Positions 9,741 through 19,637 are shown, counted from the first letter of the stretch. The stretch is DNA of 64,000 nucleotides from Bacillus atrophaeus (GCF_001584335.1 NZ_LSBB01000019.1:186001-250000); one strand, 5' to 3'. The notes: generated by a model not told the origin, from the sequence alone. Translations and numbers: made by a program.

Positions 9741-10550
9741 TTATTTTACGATCCGATTCATCAGGATTTGAAGTTCCTCCATGGCGTCATGATATCCTTT
9801 GTCGTTGCCTTTTGATTTATGCCAGACGATAAATGTGATGGTCTCTGATAACATGTACCATGACATTCTTAACCGCAGATGATCTGTTAATTTTATGCCG
9901 TACATGCTAAGCCAGCTGTCCCACGCTGGCTCTTCGACGTAATGATACAACAAAGGCCCGAGGTCCATTGCCGGATCAGCAATCATAGCGCCGTCCCAAT
10001 CTATTAAATACAGCTGGTTGCCTTCAGACAATAGCCAGTTATTATGATTTACATCACAATGGCAGACGACCTTTTCACAGACATGCACTTGATGCAAATG
10101 CTCTTCTAAATAACCGATTCCCTCTTGAATCAGCGGCGAAGATTGTTGTACAGCAAATACAGCCTGTTTGAGCTGAGATAATAAGACCTCCGGATTCAGC
10201 GGTTCTTTTCCGAGTCTCTTCAGCATGTCCAACAAGGCTTTGGAGGTATGGATTTTCCGAAGCAATTCAGCAACGGGCTGTCCGCTCATATCCTTAGGCT
10301 TCAGCTCTCTTCCAGCCATCCAGTGCTGGGCCGTAATGACGTCACCATTCTCCATCCGTCTTGTCCAAACCAGCTTCGGAACAATGCCTTCGGCGGATAA
10401 AACAGCTAAAAAGGGTGAGCTATTACGTTTTAGAAAAAGCTGTTGGCCGTTATGTTTTGCATAATATGCATCTCCTGTAGCTCCTCCGGCGGGGAAGATC
10501 TCCCAATCGCTACCTAGTAATTGTCCCAACCAGTTCATATCAATTTTCAA
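9741..10550 (-). CDS. ytmP: YtmP, aminoglycoside phosphotransferase-like kinase
   Basis: 269 residues with the APH/choline kinase fold. The catalytic loop HCDVNHNNW (HxDxxxxN) and metal loop LIDWDGA are near residues 165-185. YFLKRNS-like Lys and the PKLVWTRRMENGDVITAQHW segment precede them. The substrate is unknown; resistance should not be assumed from the fold. The start is a TTG with a weak ribosome site (GATGGG). Converges on ytzH with no spacer; its likely terminator lies about 350 bases on, at 9358-9392. Confidence 0.86.
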   Translation of the reverse strand: MKIDMNWLGQLLGSDWEIFPAGGATGDAYYAKHNGQQLFLKRNSSPFLAVLSAEGIVPKLVWTRRMENGDVITAQHWMAGRELKPKDMSGQPVAELLRKIHTSKALLDMLKRLGKEPLNPEVLLSQLKQAVFAVQQSSPLIQEGIGYLEEHLHQVHVCEKVVCHCDVNHNNWLLSEGNQLYLIDWDGAMIADPAMDLGPLLYHYVEEPAWDSWLSMYGIKLTDHLRLRMSWYMLSETITFIVWHKSKGNDKGYHDAMEELQILMNRIVK

Positions 10551-10638
10551 CCCATCATTTCTTAAAATATTTTAGAATAAGGCTGATCTGCCTTCCTATC
10601 ATTGGCAAATGCCTTCGCATACAAATATCATGAAAATA

Positions 10639-10688
10639 AAAAAGACAGCTATTGAGAGTCTCATATGCTAATCAATAGCCGTCTTTTA
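10639..10688 (-). terminator. Terminator of amyX
   Basis: Hairpin AAAAGAC(A/G)GCTATTGA with a long loop and TTTTT on the minus strand, 54 bases past the amyX stop. Confidence 0.7.
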
Positions 10689-10741
10689 AATTTTATCGCT
10701 ATAGCACAAACTTCGTCAAGCAAAACTCTTAAGAACTGCGG

Positions 10742-12874
10742 TTAAATATATAAGATACATGTTCCGATTCCCTCAATGATCAGCTCTTCCTTTATCTCTT
10801 TCGGCTGTTCGCGAAAACCGGACGGATCACACAGAAGGCGATAGGTTTTCCCGGCAGGCAGCATCATTTCGGCTTTATCCGGGCTGGAATGGTGGACGAT
10901 AATGATCTCTTTCCATTCATCCATCGTTTCCAAATCAAAGAGTCTGTATGCTATAAGATGCCCTCTTACTTCCAAAAAATCAAGGTGGCGGACAACCTCT
11001 GCTGCCCTCTTCAATCTGAATGCGGGATGAGCTTTTCTTATTTCAATCAGCCTGCGGACATACTCGACATCCTCCCGGAATTCTGAACGGCGCGTCCAAT
11101 CAAGCCGGTTGACCGAGTCCCCGGATTGATAGCTGTTTTCATCTCCTTGCTTTGTCCTGAAAAATTCCTGTCCGCTATGGATAAACGGAATCCCTTGAGC
11201 CAGCAGCACAACAGCAGTCGCAAGCTTCTGCCTGCTTCTTTTGACGCTGTCTGTTTCGTGGGGGAGCACGTATTGCATTTTGTCCCAAAAGGTATGATTG
11301 TCATGTGACTCGACATAGTTAACGGACTGGCTTGGTTCCTGCACCATCGGGTCTGTTTCCTTCCAGCCCGCAGAACCGGTGATTCCGTGGATGACCGCAT
11401 CAATCTGATCACCATTGCCGAGCGCAAAACCCGCCGCTTCGCGCTGAAAGGTGCTTCCTTTTACGGCATCGCGAAACGAGTCATTGAAAAAACCGATACC
11501 CGGTAATTGAAAAGCGTTCGCTAATGTTGCTTTTTTGTCATCGCTTATTGGTGTGTCAAGATTCCAGCCCTCCCCAAACAGCAGAATTCCCGGTTTTACC
11601 GCTAAGGCCCGTTCTCTAATCTGGCGTACTGTTTCAATATCAAGAATCCCCATCAAATCAAATCGAAAACCGTCCGCGTCATATTCCTTCAGCCAATGAA
11701 CAACACAATCAATGATATACTTTCTCGCCATCAGCCTTTCGGAAGCAATGTCATTGCCGACGCCAGTTCCGTTGGACGGCATGCCATCAGCATCATGACG
11801 GAAAAAATAACCCGGCACTGTATTTTCAAAGGGCGAATGTTCCCGTTTATAGACATGGTTGTACACTACGTCTAAAATCACTTGCAGGCCGTTTTGATGA
11901 AGAGTTTGAATCAATTCCTTCAATTCAGATTTTCTTACCTGCGGGTTATAAGGGTCAGAAGAGTAGCTCCCCTCAGGGGCGAAAAAATGCAGTGGATTAT
12001 ATCCCCAGTTATAAGCGGCAAGCGGATTCTTTTCATCCACTCCGGCAAAATCGTTCACAGGGAGGAGTTCAATGTGGGTCACGCCAAGTTCTTTCAAGTA
12101 AGACAGCCCGGCAGAAACACCTTCCCGTGTTTTGGCATCTGTTTCCGTCATCGCCAGGTACTGCCCTTTTTTCTTCATACCGCTGTTTTCATGAATCGAA
12201 AAATCACGGATATGCAATTCATAGATCACTGCATCAGCCGGATTCGAAAACGGAATGCCTTGAGAAGTGATCTGAGGGTTTTCTGGGCGCAATACTACGC
12301 CTTTTTCTCCATTGATCGTTACTGCTTTTGCATAAGGATCGACGGTTTCCGTCCACTCTAAATTGTTGCAAATACGGTACATATATTCGTATCCGTGCAG
12401 ATCACCGTCTACAAGGGCGGCGAATACCCCATGGTCCTGCCTGGTCATTTGAAGCACGAGTCCTTGTTGTTCCGGATGAGTCAGCTTGACGGCCGCTGCC
12501 GTCGCTGTCGGAGCCCATACCTTAAACACTGTACGGCTGGGGGTGTAATCCGCTCCCAGCGCCCCGTCAAAATAAAACTGGCTGTCAAACGCTTCGGTTC
12601 GTATCACCGCGCCAATTTGCAGGTCTGTTTTGTCCCCGCCGGATGCTCTGATATAGTGGGTTTTCCCAAGAGAAACCGGATGCTCAGACACCAATATATA
12701 CTTGTATTTTCCGTCTATATGACACTCCGCCCGGACAGAAAGTGAAACATCACCGGCTTCTGTCTCAAGGACAAAAGGGAGTGTATACTTCTCCTTTTTG
12801 CCGGATGGAATGAGCACTGTAATGACATCCATTTCATCCAAATACGCTTCGAACTTACGGTTGAGGCATACCAT
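10742..12874 (-). CDS. amyX: Type I pullulanase AmyX
   Basis: 710 residues, the usual length. Hydrolyses alpha-1,6 branches in pullulan and related glucans. An N-terminal carbohydrate/CBM48 region (FKVWAPTATAAAVKL) precedes the GH13 barrel. Seen are the pullulanase motif YNWGYNP, region I DVVYNH, region II GFRFDLMG (nucleophile Asp), region III FGEGW (acid Glu) and region IV VESHDNH (Asp). There is no signal peptide, so it is likely intracellular. ATG with GAAGGAGAG upstream; 23 bases after ytlR. Confidence 0.95.
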   Translation of the reverse strand: MVCLNRKFEAYLDEMDVITVLIPSGKKEKYTLPFVLETEAGDVSLSVRAECHIDGKYKYILVSEHPVSLGKTHYIRASGGDKTDLQIGAVIRTEAFDSQFYFDGALGADYTPSRTVFKVWAPTATAAAVKLTHPEQQGLVLQMTRQDHGVFAALVDGDLHGYEYMYRICNNLEWTETVDPYAKAVTINGEKGVVLRPENPQITSQGIPFSNPADAVIYELHIRDFSIHENSGMKKKGQYLAMTETDAKTREGVSAGLSYLKELGVTHIELLPVNDFAGVDEKNPLAAYNWGYNPLHFFAPEGSYSSDPYNPQVRKSELKELIQTLHQNGLQVILDVVYNHVYKREHSPFENTVPGYFFRHDADGMPSNGTGVGNDIASERLMARKYIIDCVVHWLKEYDADGFRFDLMGILDIETVRQIRERALAVKPGILLFGEGWNLDTPISDDKKATLANAFQLPGIGFFNDSFRDAVKGSTFQREAAGFALGNGDQIDAVIHGITGSAGWKETDPMVQEPSQSVNYVESHDNHTFWDKMQYVLPHETDSVKRSRQKLATAVVLLAQGIPFIHSGQEFFRTKQGDENSYQSGDSVNRLDWTRRSEFREDVEYVRRLIEIRKAHPAFRLKRAAEVVRHLDFLEVRGHLIAYRLFDLETMDEWKEIIIVHHSSPDKAEMMLPAGKTYRLLCDPSGFREQPKEIKEELIIEGIGTCILYI

Positions 12875-12897
12875 CGGATCTCTCCTTCAGAAAACAT

Positions 12898-13827
12898 TTA
12901 TGATTTTAACCGCAGAGGGGCAGGACACGGTTTCAGCTCAACCGGAGTTGTCCCGATCAGCTCTCCGTCGGCATGAAACGGAATTTTGTCTCTTGTGTTC
13001 AAGGCAATCTCTTGCGCTTTGAATATCGTCACGCCTTTCATATTCACATGCTTGCCAAAGTTCATCGCAAACAATAGCCAATATTTTTTCACGAACGAAA
13101 GATTTTCAACGATGACAATATCAAATGCCTGTTCACGGGGATTTGCCAGGGGCGCCGCCTTCATGCCTCCTCCGTAAAACGGGTGGTTCGAAACGATGGC
13201 AAACCATACGTTGTGAAATTCACGCTCTTCTCCCTCTGCCGTACAGGATAGTGAAAACGGCTTATAGGTGACAGAAGCGTGCAAATAAGAAAGCGGATAC
13301 ACGAGAAACCCGAGGCGGAGCAATGTCAATGCCCGCCTAAAAGGGAATTCCATTGCTTTTTTGGTCACATGCGCATCAAATCCGATGCCGATGTGATTCA
13401 AAAAATAAAGAGTTTGCGCCTTTTCATGGGGAAATCTCATACTGCCTAATTGAAAGGATCGGGTCAGCGGCCGCTTCTGTTTTTTGATTTCATGAAGCAG
13501 ATCCGATTTTTTGATAGAGAACCCTTTTGAAAAATCATTATACGCGCCGGCCGGAACAAAACTCAGCTCCACATTTTTAACATGTGTAAGCCCGTTTACC
13601 GCTTCATGCATCGTCCCGTCCCCGCCGATGACAATCAGCCGTTTCAGCTTATGTTCCTGCATCGTCGAAATCTGTCTGGCCAGCACCTCGGCGTGGCCCG
13701 GATATTCCGTCATAAAGGAGCGGTGTTCTATCTTTCGTTTGATTAATTCCTTTTGGACAGCCTTCCATACACGCAGCCCGTTCCGATGTCCCGCTGCCGG
13801 GTTAATAATAAAAAACCATTGGCTCAT
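12898..13827 (-). CDS. ytlR: YtlR, diacylglycerol/sphingosine kinase family protein
   Basis: 309 residues with the DAG-kinase catalytic domain: FFIINPAAGHRNG at the N-terminus, the nucleotide loop VIGGDGTMHEAVNGL near residue 70, VPAGAYNDFSKG, and C-terminal IPFHADGE. The family phosphorylates lipids; which lipid is not shown. ATG with AGGTGAG upstream. Lies between ytlQ and amyX on the same strand. Confidence 0.88.
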   Translation of the reverse strand: MSQWFFIINPAAGHRNGLRVWKAVQKELIKRKIEHRSFMTEYPGHAEVLARQISTMQEHKLKRLIVIGGDGTMHEAVNGLTHVKNVELSFVPAGAYNDFSKGFSIKKSDLLHEIKKQKRPLTRSFQLGSMRFPHEKAQTLYFLNHIGIGFDAHVTKKAMEFPFRRALTLLRLGFLVYPLSYLHASVTYKPFSLSCTAEGEEREFHNVWFAIVSNHPFYGGGMKAAPLANPREQAFDIVIVENLSFVKKYWLLFAMNFGKHVNMKGVTIFKAQEIALNTRDKIPFHADGELIGTTPVELKPCPAPLRLKS

Positions 13828-13879
13828 TGCTATATCTCACCTGCTTATTTTATGAGAAAACCGTCCGGGGCGTGCCGCT

Positions 13880-14809
13880 TTAGTCGAGCCACTCTTTTCT
13901 CCGATAAGAATCAGACAGGCAAAATGACAAGAGAGCCTTCGCAGCCTTCATCTGATGATGTTTAATCGGCGCCGTGTTTTTTTGCTGCTTTTGCATCCAC
14001 TCTTCCGCGCTCCGTTTATCTATTATTTTTAATCCGTACGGCGGTTCGGGATAGTCAATGTAAGATGTTTTAGTTAGCAGCAGTTTCTGCACCGGAATGT
14101 CGGCCTGTTTTTCCTTTAACAGCTGGGAAACGACTGAGCCCGTACGAAACAAACTGATCCCCGGATTCAATACAGATGTTGTATCGGCGGCGGTTTTCTT
14201 TTCCCAAAAACGATTTTTTGTTCCTATATACACGCTGTCTTCCTCCGCTTGCAAGTAAACCAAGCAGAATACTTCAAGAGGAGAAATGATGATGATGCTT
14301 AATTCAACTGCCGCCTGATGAATCTGGAGGACCGGCTCATACATGATAAAGTATGAATCGGGCAGCTGCTGAGCCAGCTCACGCAAAATGCCGTTATGTT
14401 TCACTTTGTTTGAAAGGTTTGACATCTCTGAAAGCGTAGAGCTCGCCCATTTCAATTGAAAGTCGTACAAATGGTTTTTAAAAAAAGAAGCGAGCTCCGA
14501 TCTGTCAGACGGGAGATTTCCAAACGCGCCGCCCTCCTCCTCCAATTCATCAAACCAGTGATGCCTCTCATGATGTATATCGGATGTTACTTCTTCTTTT
14601 TTTCTTTTTAAGAAAAAATGTTTTCGCTTTGACGCAGGTTCTTCTTCCGCTTTTGACATTTGGCTTTCTTTTTCGTTTTGCTGCTCGTCAGCTGCTTCCA
14701 AAAGCGATTTCCAGCGTTCTTTTTTTAATCGAATAAACTGATTCATGTAATGATAAGGGTCCAATTCATATCTCGATATATAATCATGAATTTTTATAAT
14801 CTGTGCCAT
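13880..14809 (-). CDS. ytlQ: YtlQ, conserved hypothetical protein
   Basis: 309 residues, recognised by position and by its start [34 protein letters not shown] Lys/Glu-rich central linker (about residues 60-85) separates a short N-terminal helical part from a C-terminal domain that contains [12 protein letters not shown] and [21 protein letters not shown]. The latter hints at a nuclease-related NERD-like strand pattern but is not enough to assign. No signal or membrane segment. 23 bases downstream of ytlP. Confidence 0.8.
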   Translation of the reverse strand: MAQIIKIHDYISRYELDPYHYMNQFIRLKKERWKSLLEAADEQQNEKESQMSKAEEEPASKRKHFFLKRKKEEVTSDIHHERHHWFDELEEEGGAFGNLPSDRSELASFFKNHLYDFQLKWASSTLSEMSNLSNKVKHNGILRELAQQLPDSYFIMYEPVLQIHQAAVELSIIIISPLEVFCLVYLQAEEDSVYIGTKNRFWEKKTAADTTSVLNPGISLFRTGSVVSQLLKEKQADIPVQKLLLTKTSYIDYPEPPYGLKIIDKRSAEEWMQKQQKNTAPIKHHQMKAAKALLSFCLSDSYRRKEWLD

Positions 14810-14832
14810 TCTGTTTCTCCACTCCGCTTTGA

Positions 14833-15387
14833 TTAAGTTAATAGATGAAATTGAGCGATTTCCTCGTATTTCGGCGATCGGTTCAAATGGGTCTGAAATA
14901 AGGAAAACCGTTCTGTAAAGCTTGTCACTTCGCCGCTTTTAAACGGAACATGAGATGCGAAGCCCCCGGTTCCGTCCCATTTTCTTGCCAGTGTAAGATG
15001 CGGGCGGAAGGCTCTCTTTTCCACCTGAAAGCCGGCCTGAAGCACCGCTTCTTTTGTTCGCTCACGGAGCGCTGCAAGGCGGTCATTTTCCTTCGGTTCC
15101 AAATGTAAAACCCGCGGCTGTCTGCGGTCGCCAAACACGTCAATGTTCCCAAATTGTACAGAAAACGTTTCTGTTTCTTCAGCAATAGCCTGAAGCGATC
15201 CCTTAAGCTGATGAAGCTGGCTGTCTTCTGCCGCACCGAGAAAGATTAAAGTGATATGGTAATCAAGGGGGTGCACCCATTTCTTAAACGTAAAAGCCGG
15301 TTCATGTTTAGCAGCCTCGAAGATCGGATTCGCAATTTCAGGTGAAATCGGAATGCCGATGAAATAATGCGGCCGTGTGTCTGACAT
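14833..15387 (-). CDS. ytlP: RNA 2',3'-cyclic phosphodiesterase (ThpR/LigT family)
   Basis: 184 residues with the two HxTx motifs of the 2H phosphoesterase fold: [10 protein letters not shown] near residue 45 and [10 protein letters not shown] near residue 130. The family opens 2',3'-cyclic phosphate ends of RNA. ATG behind AAGGGAG. First gene of ytlPQR-amyX and divergent from ytkP. Confidence 0.9.
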   Translation of the reverse strand: MSDTRPHYFIGIPISPEIANPIFEAAKHEPAFTFKKWVHPLDYHITLIFLGAAEDSQLHQLKGSLQAIAEETETFSVQFGNIDVFGDRRQPRVLHLEPKENDRLAALRERTKEAVLQAGFQVEKRAFRPHLTLARKWDGTGGFASHVPFKSGEVTSFTERFSLFQTHLNRSPKYEEIAQFHLLT

Positions 15388-15534
15388 GTCTGTCGCTCCC
15401 TTCTTCTATGGCTATTATTTTATCATAAAGAACAGGCGCCGATGAGAGAATCATGCCCGTAAAACGCTCTCGCCGCCGCACTTATATATGTTAGGATATT
15501 ATGTACAGATTGTTTTATTCAGAAAGGAATGACA

Positions 15535-16473
15535 ATGTTGAAAATCGTTGAAAATACGTCTGATCTCATTGGCGAAACACCCCTTGTAAAACTGAACCGG
15601 CTACAGCCTGAAAATGCCGCACAAATCTATTTAAAGCTTGAATCTTTTAATCCGAGCGGAAGTGTAAAAGACAGAGCCGCTTACAATATGATTATTGAAG
15701 CCGAAAAAAACGGCGATCTGAAACCCGGATCGGTCATTATTGAGCCGACAAGCGGAAATACCGGAATCGGCCTTGCCATGAATGCGGCGGCCCGAGGCTA
15801 CAAAGCGATTTTGGTGATGCCGGATACGATGACGAAGGAGCGCATTAATCTCCTTAAAGCGTATGGAGCCGAAGTCGTGTTGACACCGGGAGCAGAACGG
15901 ATGCCCGGCAGCATAAAAAAAGCAAAGGAGCTTGCCGAAAGCATTCCTAACAGCTATGTTCCCATGCAATTTGATAACAGCGCAAATCCTGATGCACACC
16001 GTAAAACGACCGCTCTTGAAATTGCCCGGGCAATAACTGAGATCGGCAAACCTTTAGGTGCCTTCGTTGCGACATCGGGAACAGGCGGAACCATCACAGG
16101 AACCGGCGAGGCATTAAAAGAATTCTATCCGAATATGACCGTGCATGTCGTAGAGCCGGCTGGCTCCCCCGTTTTGTCCGGCGGCAGGCCTGGCGCTCAC
16201 AAACTTGTCGGCACAAGCCCCGGATTCATACCAGACATTTTAAATCAGCAGGTTTATGATGAAATTTTAAAAATCACCGATGAGGACGCCTATACCACCA
16301 CAAGACGTTTAGCGGCTGAGGAAGGAATACTTGTCGGCCCGTCATCAGGCGCTGCCTGCTTCGCAGCCATCGAAACAGCAAAACGCCTCTCCCCTGATCA
16401 GGCCGTCGTATGCATGACCGCAGATACGGGCGAGCGGTATTTATCGACTGATTTATGGTCTTTTGAATCATGA
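15535..16473 (+). CDS. ytkP: Cysteine synthase-like PLP enzyme YtkP
   Basis: 312 residues. Beta-replacement PLP enzyme: GSVKDRAA carries the PLP lysine near residue 44, PTSGNTGIGLAM and the TSGTGGTITGTGEALKE phosphate loop follow, then GPSSGAA. It would make cysteine from O-acetylserine and sulfide, but CysK is the main enzyme in Bacillus, so this paralog may prefer another substrate. The ATG at 15535 is chosen because AAAGGA lies 6 bases before it; the in-frame ATG at 15529 abuts the ribosome site. Ends at a strong terminator. Confidence 0.9.
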   Translation: MLKIVENTSDLIGETPLVKLNRLQPENAAQIYLKLESFNPSGSVKDRAAYNMIIEAEKNGDLKPGSVIIEPTSGNTGIGLAMNAAARGYKAILVMPDTMTKERINLLKAYGAEVVLTPGAERMPGSIKKAKELAESIPNSYVPMQFDNSANPDAHRKTTALEIARAITEIGKPLGAFVATSGTGGTITGTGEALKEFYPNMTVHVVEPAGSPVLSGGRPGAHKLVGTSPGFIPDILNQQVYDEILKITDEDAYTTTRRLAAEEGILVGPSSGAACFAAIETAKRLSPDQAVVCMTADTGERYLSTDLWSFES

Positions 16474-16475
16474 TG

Positions 16476-16504
16476 AAAAGGGATGCCTGCAAAGCATCCC
16501 TTTT
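16476..16504 (+). terminator. Terminator of ytkP
   Basis: Stem AAAAGGGATGC/GCATCCCTTTT with a short loop, immediately after the ytkP stop. Confidence 0.88.
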
Positions 16505-16524
16505 AAGCGGAAGACGTAACCGCT

Positions 16525-16560
16525 AAAAAAGACCGCCCTCAAATAGAGTTCGGTCCTTGT
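16525..16560 (-). terminator. Terminator of pepV
   Basis: Minus-strand GGACCG-AA-CTC...GAG-GG-CGGTC hairpin followed by TTTTTT, between the converging ytkP and pepV stops. Confidence 0.65.
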
Positions 16561-16586
16561 ATAAAGATCCTGCTGATCTTAAAAAC

Positions 16587-17978
16587 TTATTTTGCCAATT
16601 CGTAAATAGCCTGCGCATATAAAGCCGTTGCTCTCAGCAAATCATCAATTTCAATGTATTCATCCTTTTGATGAGCGCTGTCGGGACGCCCCGGGAACAA
16701 AGGACCGAAAGCAACACCCGCCTGCAAGGATCTGGCGTACGTCCCTCCGCCGATTGAAATTAAATCCGCTTTTTGCCCCACTTGGCCTTCATACACAGCC
16801 TGAAGGGTTTTTACTAATGGATGATCAGCTGATACATGATGCGGCTTGCTGTCTTTAAATTCTCCAAGCTGGAATGTACCGTTGTTTTCAAAAGCTTCTC
16901 TTATTGTCTGGCTTTCTGCCGTTACAGGATATCGGATATTGATGCCAAGTTCCCCGCCCTTTGCTTTTTCATAACGGAACGTTCCGACATTTAACGTCAG
17001 TTCGCCGCTAATTTTATCCTCACAGGCTATGTTTAGCTTTTTACCCCGCGTATCGTTGGAGAATGATTCCGTTATAGCATGGATAAAATGGCGCCCTGCC
17101 TCATCAAGCTCAATACGCTGTAAAAATTCAGCCAGCTTAATTCCGGCATTCACACCGTTATTCGGCTCCATTGCGTGGCAGGATTGACCAAACATGCGCA
17201 AGACCACCCGGTTTTCCTCAACAGACACTTCACCTTTGCCATCCGTATCCTTCAGCATTTGCTCAAAAGATTTGAGAATGTCCTCATGTCCGGATCCTTC
17301 GATCACAGCTTCTGCTGCGTCAGGCACCATATTTAAACGAAGGCCTGATTGAAAAGAAGCAAGCACCGATTCCGCAGATGAATCAAGAGTAGGCGGCAAA
17401 ATACGTAAAGACGCATCAATAATTCCTTTTTCGGCATTAATAATAGGAAAATCGGCATCAGGCGCAAAGCCGACAGTCGGCATATCCTCGTGCTTAAAAT
17501 AATGCTCCACACAGCGCCAATCGCTTTCTTCATCCGTTCCGATGATGATTCTGACGCGCTTAGACAGCGGGAGCTGCATATCCTTGACAATCTTTAAAGC
17601 GTAGAACGCGGCCATTGTCGGCCCTTTATCATCTATTGCGCCTCTCGCATAGATACGCCCGTCCCGGATATCGGCGGAAAAGGGATCGCTTGTCCAGCCG
17701 TCTCCGGGCGGCACGACGTCAACATGACAGAGAACGCCGACGATCTCCTCGCCTTGCCCCCATTCAATATGTCCGGCGTACCCGTCAACATTTTTAGTCG
17801 TGAACCCCTCTTTCTCACCAAGCGAAAGCAATGAAGTGAGGCATTCATTTACCCCTTTTCCAAATGGCATACCTGCGGCGGCTGTTTGTTCATCCATCAC
17901 ACTGTTGATTTGTAAAAATTGCTGCGTATCCCTTATTAAATCCTCTTTTTTCCTAATAACTTCGACTTCCCAGTTCAT
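16587..17978 (-). CDS. pepV: Dipeptidase PepV (M20 family)
   Basis: 463 residues. Zinc dipeptidase of the M20 family: HVDVVPPGDGW (metal His/Asp) near residue 85, ARGAIDDKGPT (bridging Asp), IIGTDEESDWRC (catalytic Glu), GFAPDADFPI and HQKDEYIEIDDL (C-terminal His). It releases free amino acids from dipeptides in the cytoplasm. ATG with GAGGGGA. B. subtilis name ytjP/pepV. Divergent from pbuO. Confidence 0.92.
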   Translation of the reverse strand: MNWEVEVIRKKEDLIRDTQQFLQINSVMDEQTAAAGMPFGKGVNECLTSLLSLGEKEGFTTKNVDGYAGHIEWGQGEEIVGVLCHVDVVPPGDGWTSDPFSADIRDGRIYARGAIDDKGPTMAAFYALKIVKDMQLPLSKRVRIIIGTDEESDWRCVEHYFKHEDMPTVGFAPDADFPIINAEKGIIDASLRILPPTLDSSAESVLASFQSGLRLNMVPDAAEAVIEGSGHEDILKSFEQMLKDTDGKGEVSVEENRVVLRMFGQSCHAMEPNNGVNAGIKLAEFLQRIELDEAGRHFIHAITESFSNDTRGKKLNIACEDKISGELTLNVGTFRYEKAKGGELGINIRYPVTAESQTIREAFENNGTFQLGEFKDSKPHHVSADHPLVKTLQAVYEGQVGQKADLISIGGGTYARSLQAGVAFGPLFPGRPDSAHQKDEYIEIDDLLRATALYAQAIYELAK

Positions 17979-18005
17979 AGCAATCCCCTCTCGTCAAAAT
18001 ATGAC

Positions 18006-18034
18006 TTGCAAAAACGTAATAAAACGAATAATAT
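18006..18034 (+). promoter_or_regulatory. Sigma-A promoter of pbuO
   Basis: TTGCAA at 18006-18011, a 17-base spacer and TATAAT-like TAATAT at 18029-18034. The -10 overlaps the first PurBox. Confidence 0.6.
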
Positions 18035-18062
18035 TAATGGTGTTTTGTTAAAACGTTCGTAA
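18020..18062 (+). promoter_or_regulatory. Inverted PurBox pair (PurR operator) of pbuO
   Basis: Two half-sites match the PurBox core CGAAC in opposite orientations: AAAACGAATAAT around 18021-18032 and, on the other strand, AATTACGAACGTT around 18050-18062. They overlap the -10 and the start of the transcript. B. subtilis pbuO is known to belong to the PurR regulon, so repression when purines are plentiful is likely here. Confidence 0.6.
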
Positions 18063-18074
18063 TTGGAGGATATT

Positions 18075-19382
18075 ATGTTTCATCTAAAAGAGCATCAAAC
18101 TTCAGTAAAAAAAGAAATCATGGCCGGGATGACCACCTTTTTCACCATGGTCTATATCGTTGTGGTAAACCCGATCATTTTATCTGATGCAGGCATTCCG
18201 TTTGACCAGGTCTTTACCGCGACGATTATTGCCTCCATTGTCGGAACTCTGTGGATGGCCCTTGCAGCGAATTTCCCGATTGCCATCGCTCCCGGAATGG
18301 GCATGAACGCTTATCTGGCGTATCATGTGGTAGGCTCCAGCGGCGGCAGCATCACATACGCGACAGCCTTCAGCGCTGTATTTATAGCCGGAGTTCTCTT
18401 CATTATTTTATCGCTAACTCCTTTAAGAAAACAACTCATAGAAGCGATTCCGGATAATTTAAAATACGGCATCACGACAGGCATCGGTTTGTTTATCGCC
18501 TTTATCGGCTTGCGTCAGGCCGGAATCATCGCGGCGGATAAATCCAATTTAGTTACGCTCGGCAACCTTCATTCGCCTGGGGTTATTTTAACGCTGATCG
18601 GCCTTTTTATCAGTATTATCCTGATGGTGCTAAATGTAAACGGCGCCTTATTTATCGGGATGATCGCCACCGCTCTGATCGCATTCTTTACCGGACAGCT
18701 GCACTTTACGGAAGGATTTATCTCATTTCCGCACTTGCCGGAAGGCCTCGTCATTTCGAATCCGTTTGCTGCCTTCGGTGACGTCATTCATCACGGTCTG
18801 TACGCAGTCGTGTTCTCTTTTCTGTTAGTGACGATTTTTGATACAACAGGCACGATGATCGGCGTGGCTGAGCAAGCAGGACTCATGAAAAACGGACAGC
18901 TTCCGAATGCGAGAAGAGCCTTATTGGCTGACTCCACCGCTACTACAGTAGGCGCGGCCTTCGGTACCAGCCCGACCACCGCATTTATCGAATCATCCGC
19001 TGGGGTTGCTGTCGGAGGAAGAACCGGTCTGACATCACTGACCGTTGCTGTATTGTTCGCTGCTTCAATGTTTTTCAGTCCGCTCGTCAGCGTCTTATCC
19101 GGAATTTCAGCGATCACTTCTCCGGCATTAATTATCGTCGGAAGCCTGATGATGGGCGCTGTGTCCAACATCCGCTGGGGCGAGCTTGATGAAGCCTTTC
19201 CGGCATTTCTTGTCATCTTGGCTATGCCGCTTACGTCAAGCATCTCGACAGGAATCGCACTCGGATTTATTTCTTATCCGTTAGTCAAGGCGGCGAAAAG
19301 AAAGTGGAAAGACATTCATCCCCTGGTGATAATCTTTGCTGTCCTCTTCTTTATCCAGCTGTTCATTTTGGAAAGCCATTAA
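18075..19382 (+). CDS. pbuO: Hypoxanthine/guanine permease PbuO
   Basis: 435 residues, 12-13 hydrophobic segments, AzgA-like NCS2 purine permease. Seen: MAGMTTFFTMVYIVVVNP at the N-terminus, NFPIAIAPGMGMNAYLAY, GIGLFIAFIGLRQAGII, VTIFDTTGTMIGVAEQAG and FGTSPTTAFIESSAGVAVGGRTG. Takes up purine bases for salvage. The ATG at 18075 lies 5 bases after GGAGG; an in-frame TTG at 18063 overlaps the ribosome site. Regulated by the PurBox pair upstream. Confidence 0.93.
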   Translation: MFHLKEHQTSVKKEIMAGMTTFFTMVYIVVVNPIILSDAGIPFDQVFTATIIASIVGTLWMALAANFPIAIAPGMGMNAYLAYHVVGSSGGSITYATAFSAVFIAGVLFIILSLTPLRKQLIEAIPDNLKYGITTGIGLFIAFIGLRQAGIIAADKSNLVTLGNLHSPGVILTLIGLFISIILMVLNVNGALFIGMIATALIAFFTGQLHFTEGFISFPHLPEGLVISNPFAAFGDVIHHGLYAVVFSFLLVTIFDTTGTMIGVAEQAGLMKNGQLPNARRALLADSTATTVGAAFGTSPTTAFIESSAGVAVGGRTGLTSLTVAVLFAASMFFSPLVSVLSGISAITSPALIIVGSLMMGAVSNIRWGELDEAFPAFLVILAMPLTSSISTGIALGFISYPLVKAAKRKWKDIHPLVIIFAVLFFIQLFILESH

Positions 19383-19387
19383 AAAAC

Positions 19388-19416
19388 AATCCCTCTCGTT
19401 TCGCGAGAGGGATTTT
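19388..19416 (+). terminator. Terminator of pbuO
   Basis: Stem ATCCCTCTCG/CGAGAGGGAT with a TTTC loop, then TTTT, directly after pbuO. Confidence 0.9.
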
Positions 19417-19505
19417 GCTTATACAAAAAAGATAAAACTGATTCTAAAAGACACAGGGAATTTGGAGCGAACTGATGGAGCTTGCTCTGGCATTGATTTC
19501 TTTTC

Positions 19506-19637
19506 TTATTGCCTCTTCCCCGCTCCGTTTGCCCCGATTAAGCCGACCAGATCCCCGGACATGGCTCCCCAAAGAAGCACGGGAAAGTACGATTTTTCGA
19601 TCGGTATTACCCGACCATCAATCACCGTAATTAACAT
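19506..19637 (-). pseudogene. Relic of an ABC transporter ATP-binding gene (Walker A fragment, ythP-like)
   Basis: On the minus strand a short frame (ATG at 19637, stop at 19506) contains GDLVGLIGANGAGK at 19518-19559, the Walker A loop of an ABC ATPase with its flanking strand. The frame then breaks at R-Q-stop, where Ser/Thr-Thr should follow. An AGGAGGTG stands upstream at about 19652-19659. No permease gene follows. B. subtilis has an ABC pair (ythP-ythQ, from memory) near this place, so this is most likely what remains after its deletion. The rest of 19417-19937 holds no gene that can be supported. Confidence 0.5.

Noticed and set aside
11882-12361. 159-codon frame on the plus strand inside amyX
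   Set aside because: amyX is intact with all GH13 motifs on the other strand; the antisense frame has no domain or ribosome site.
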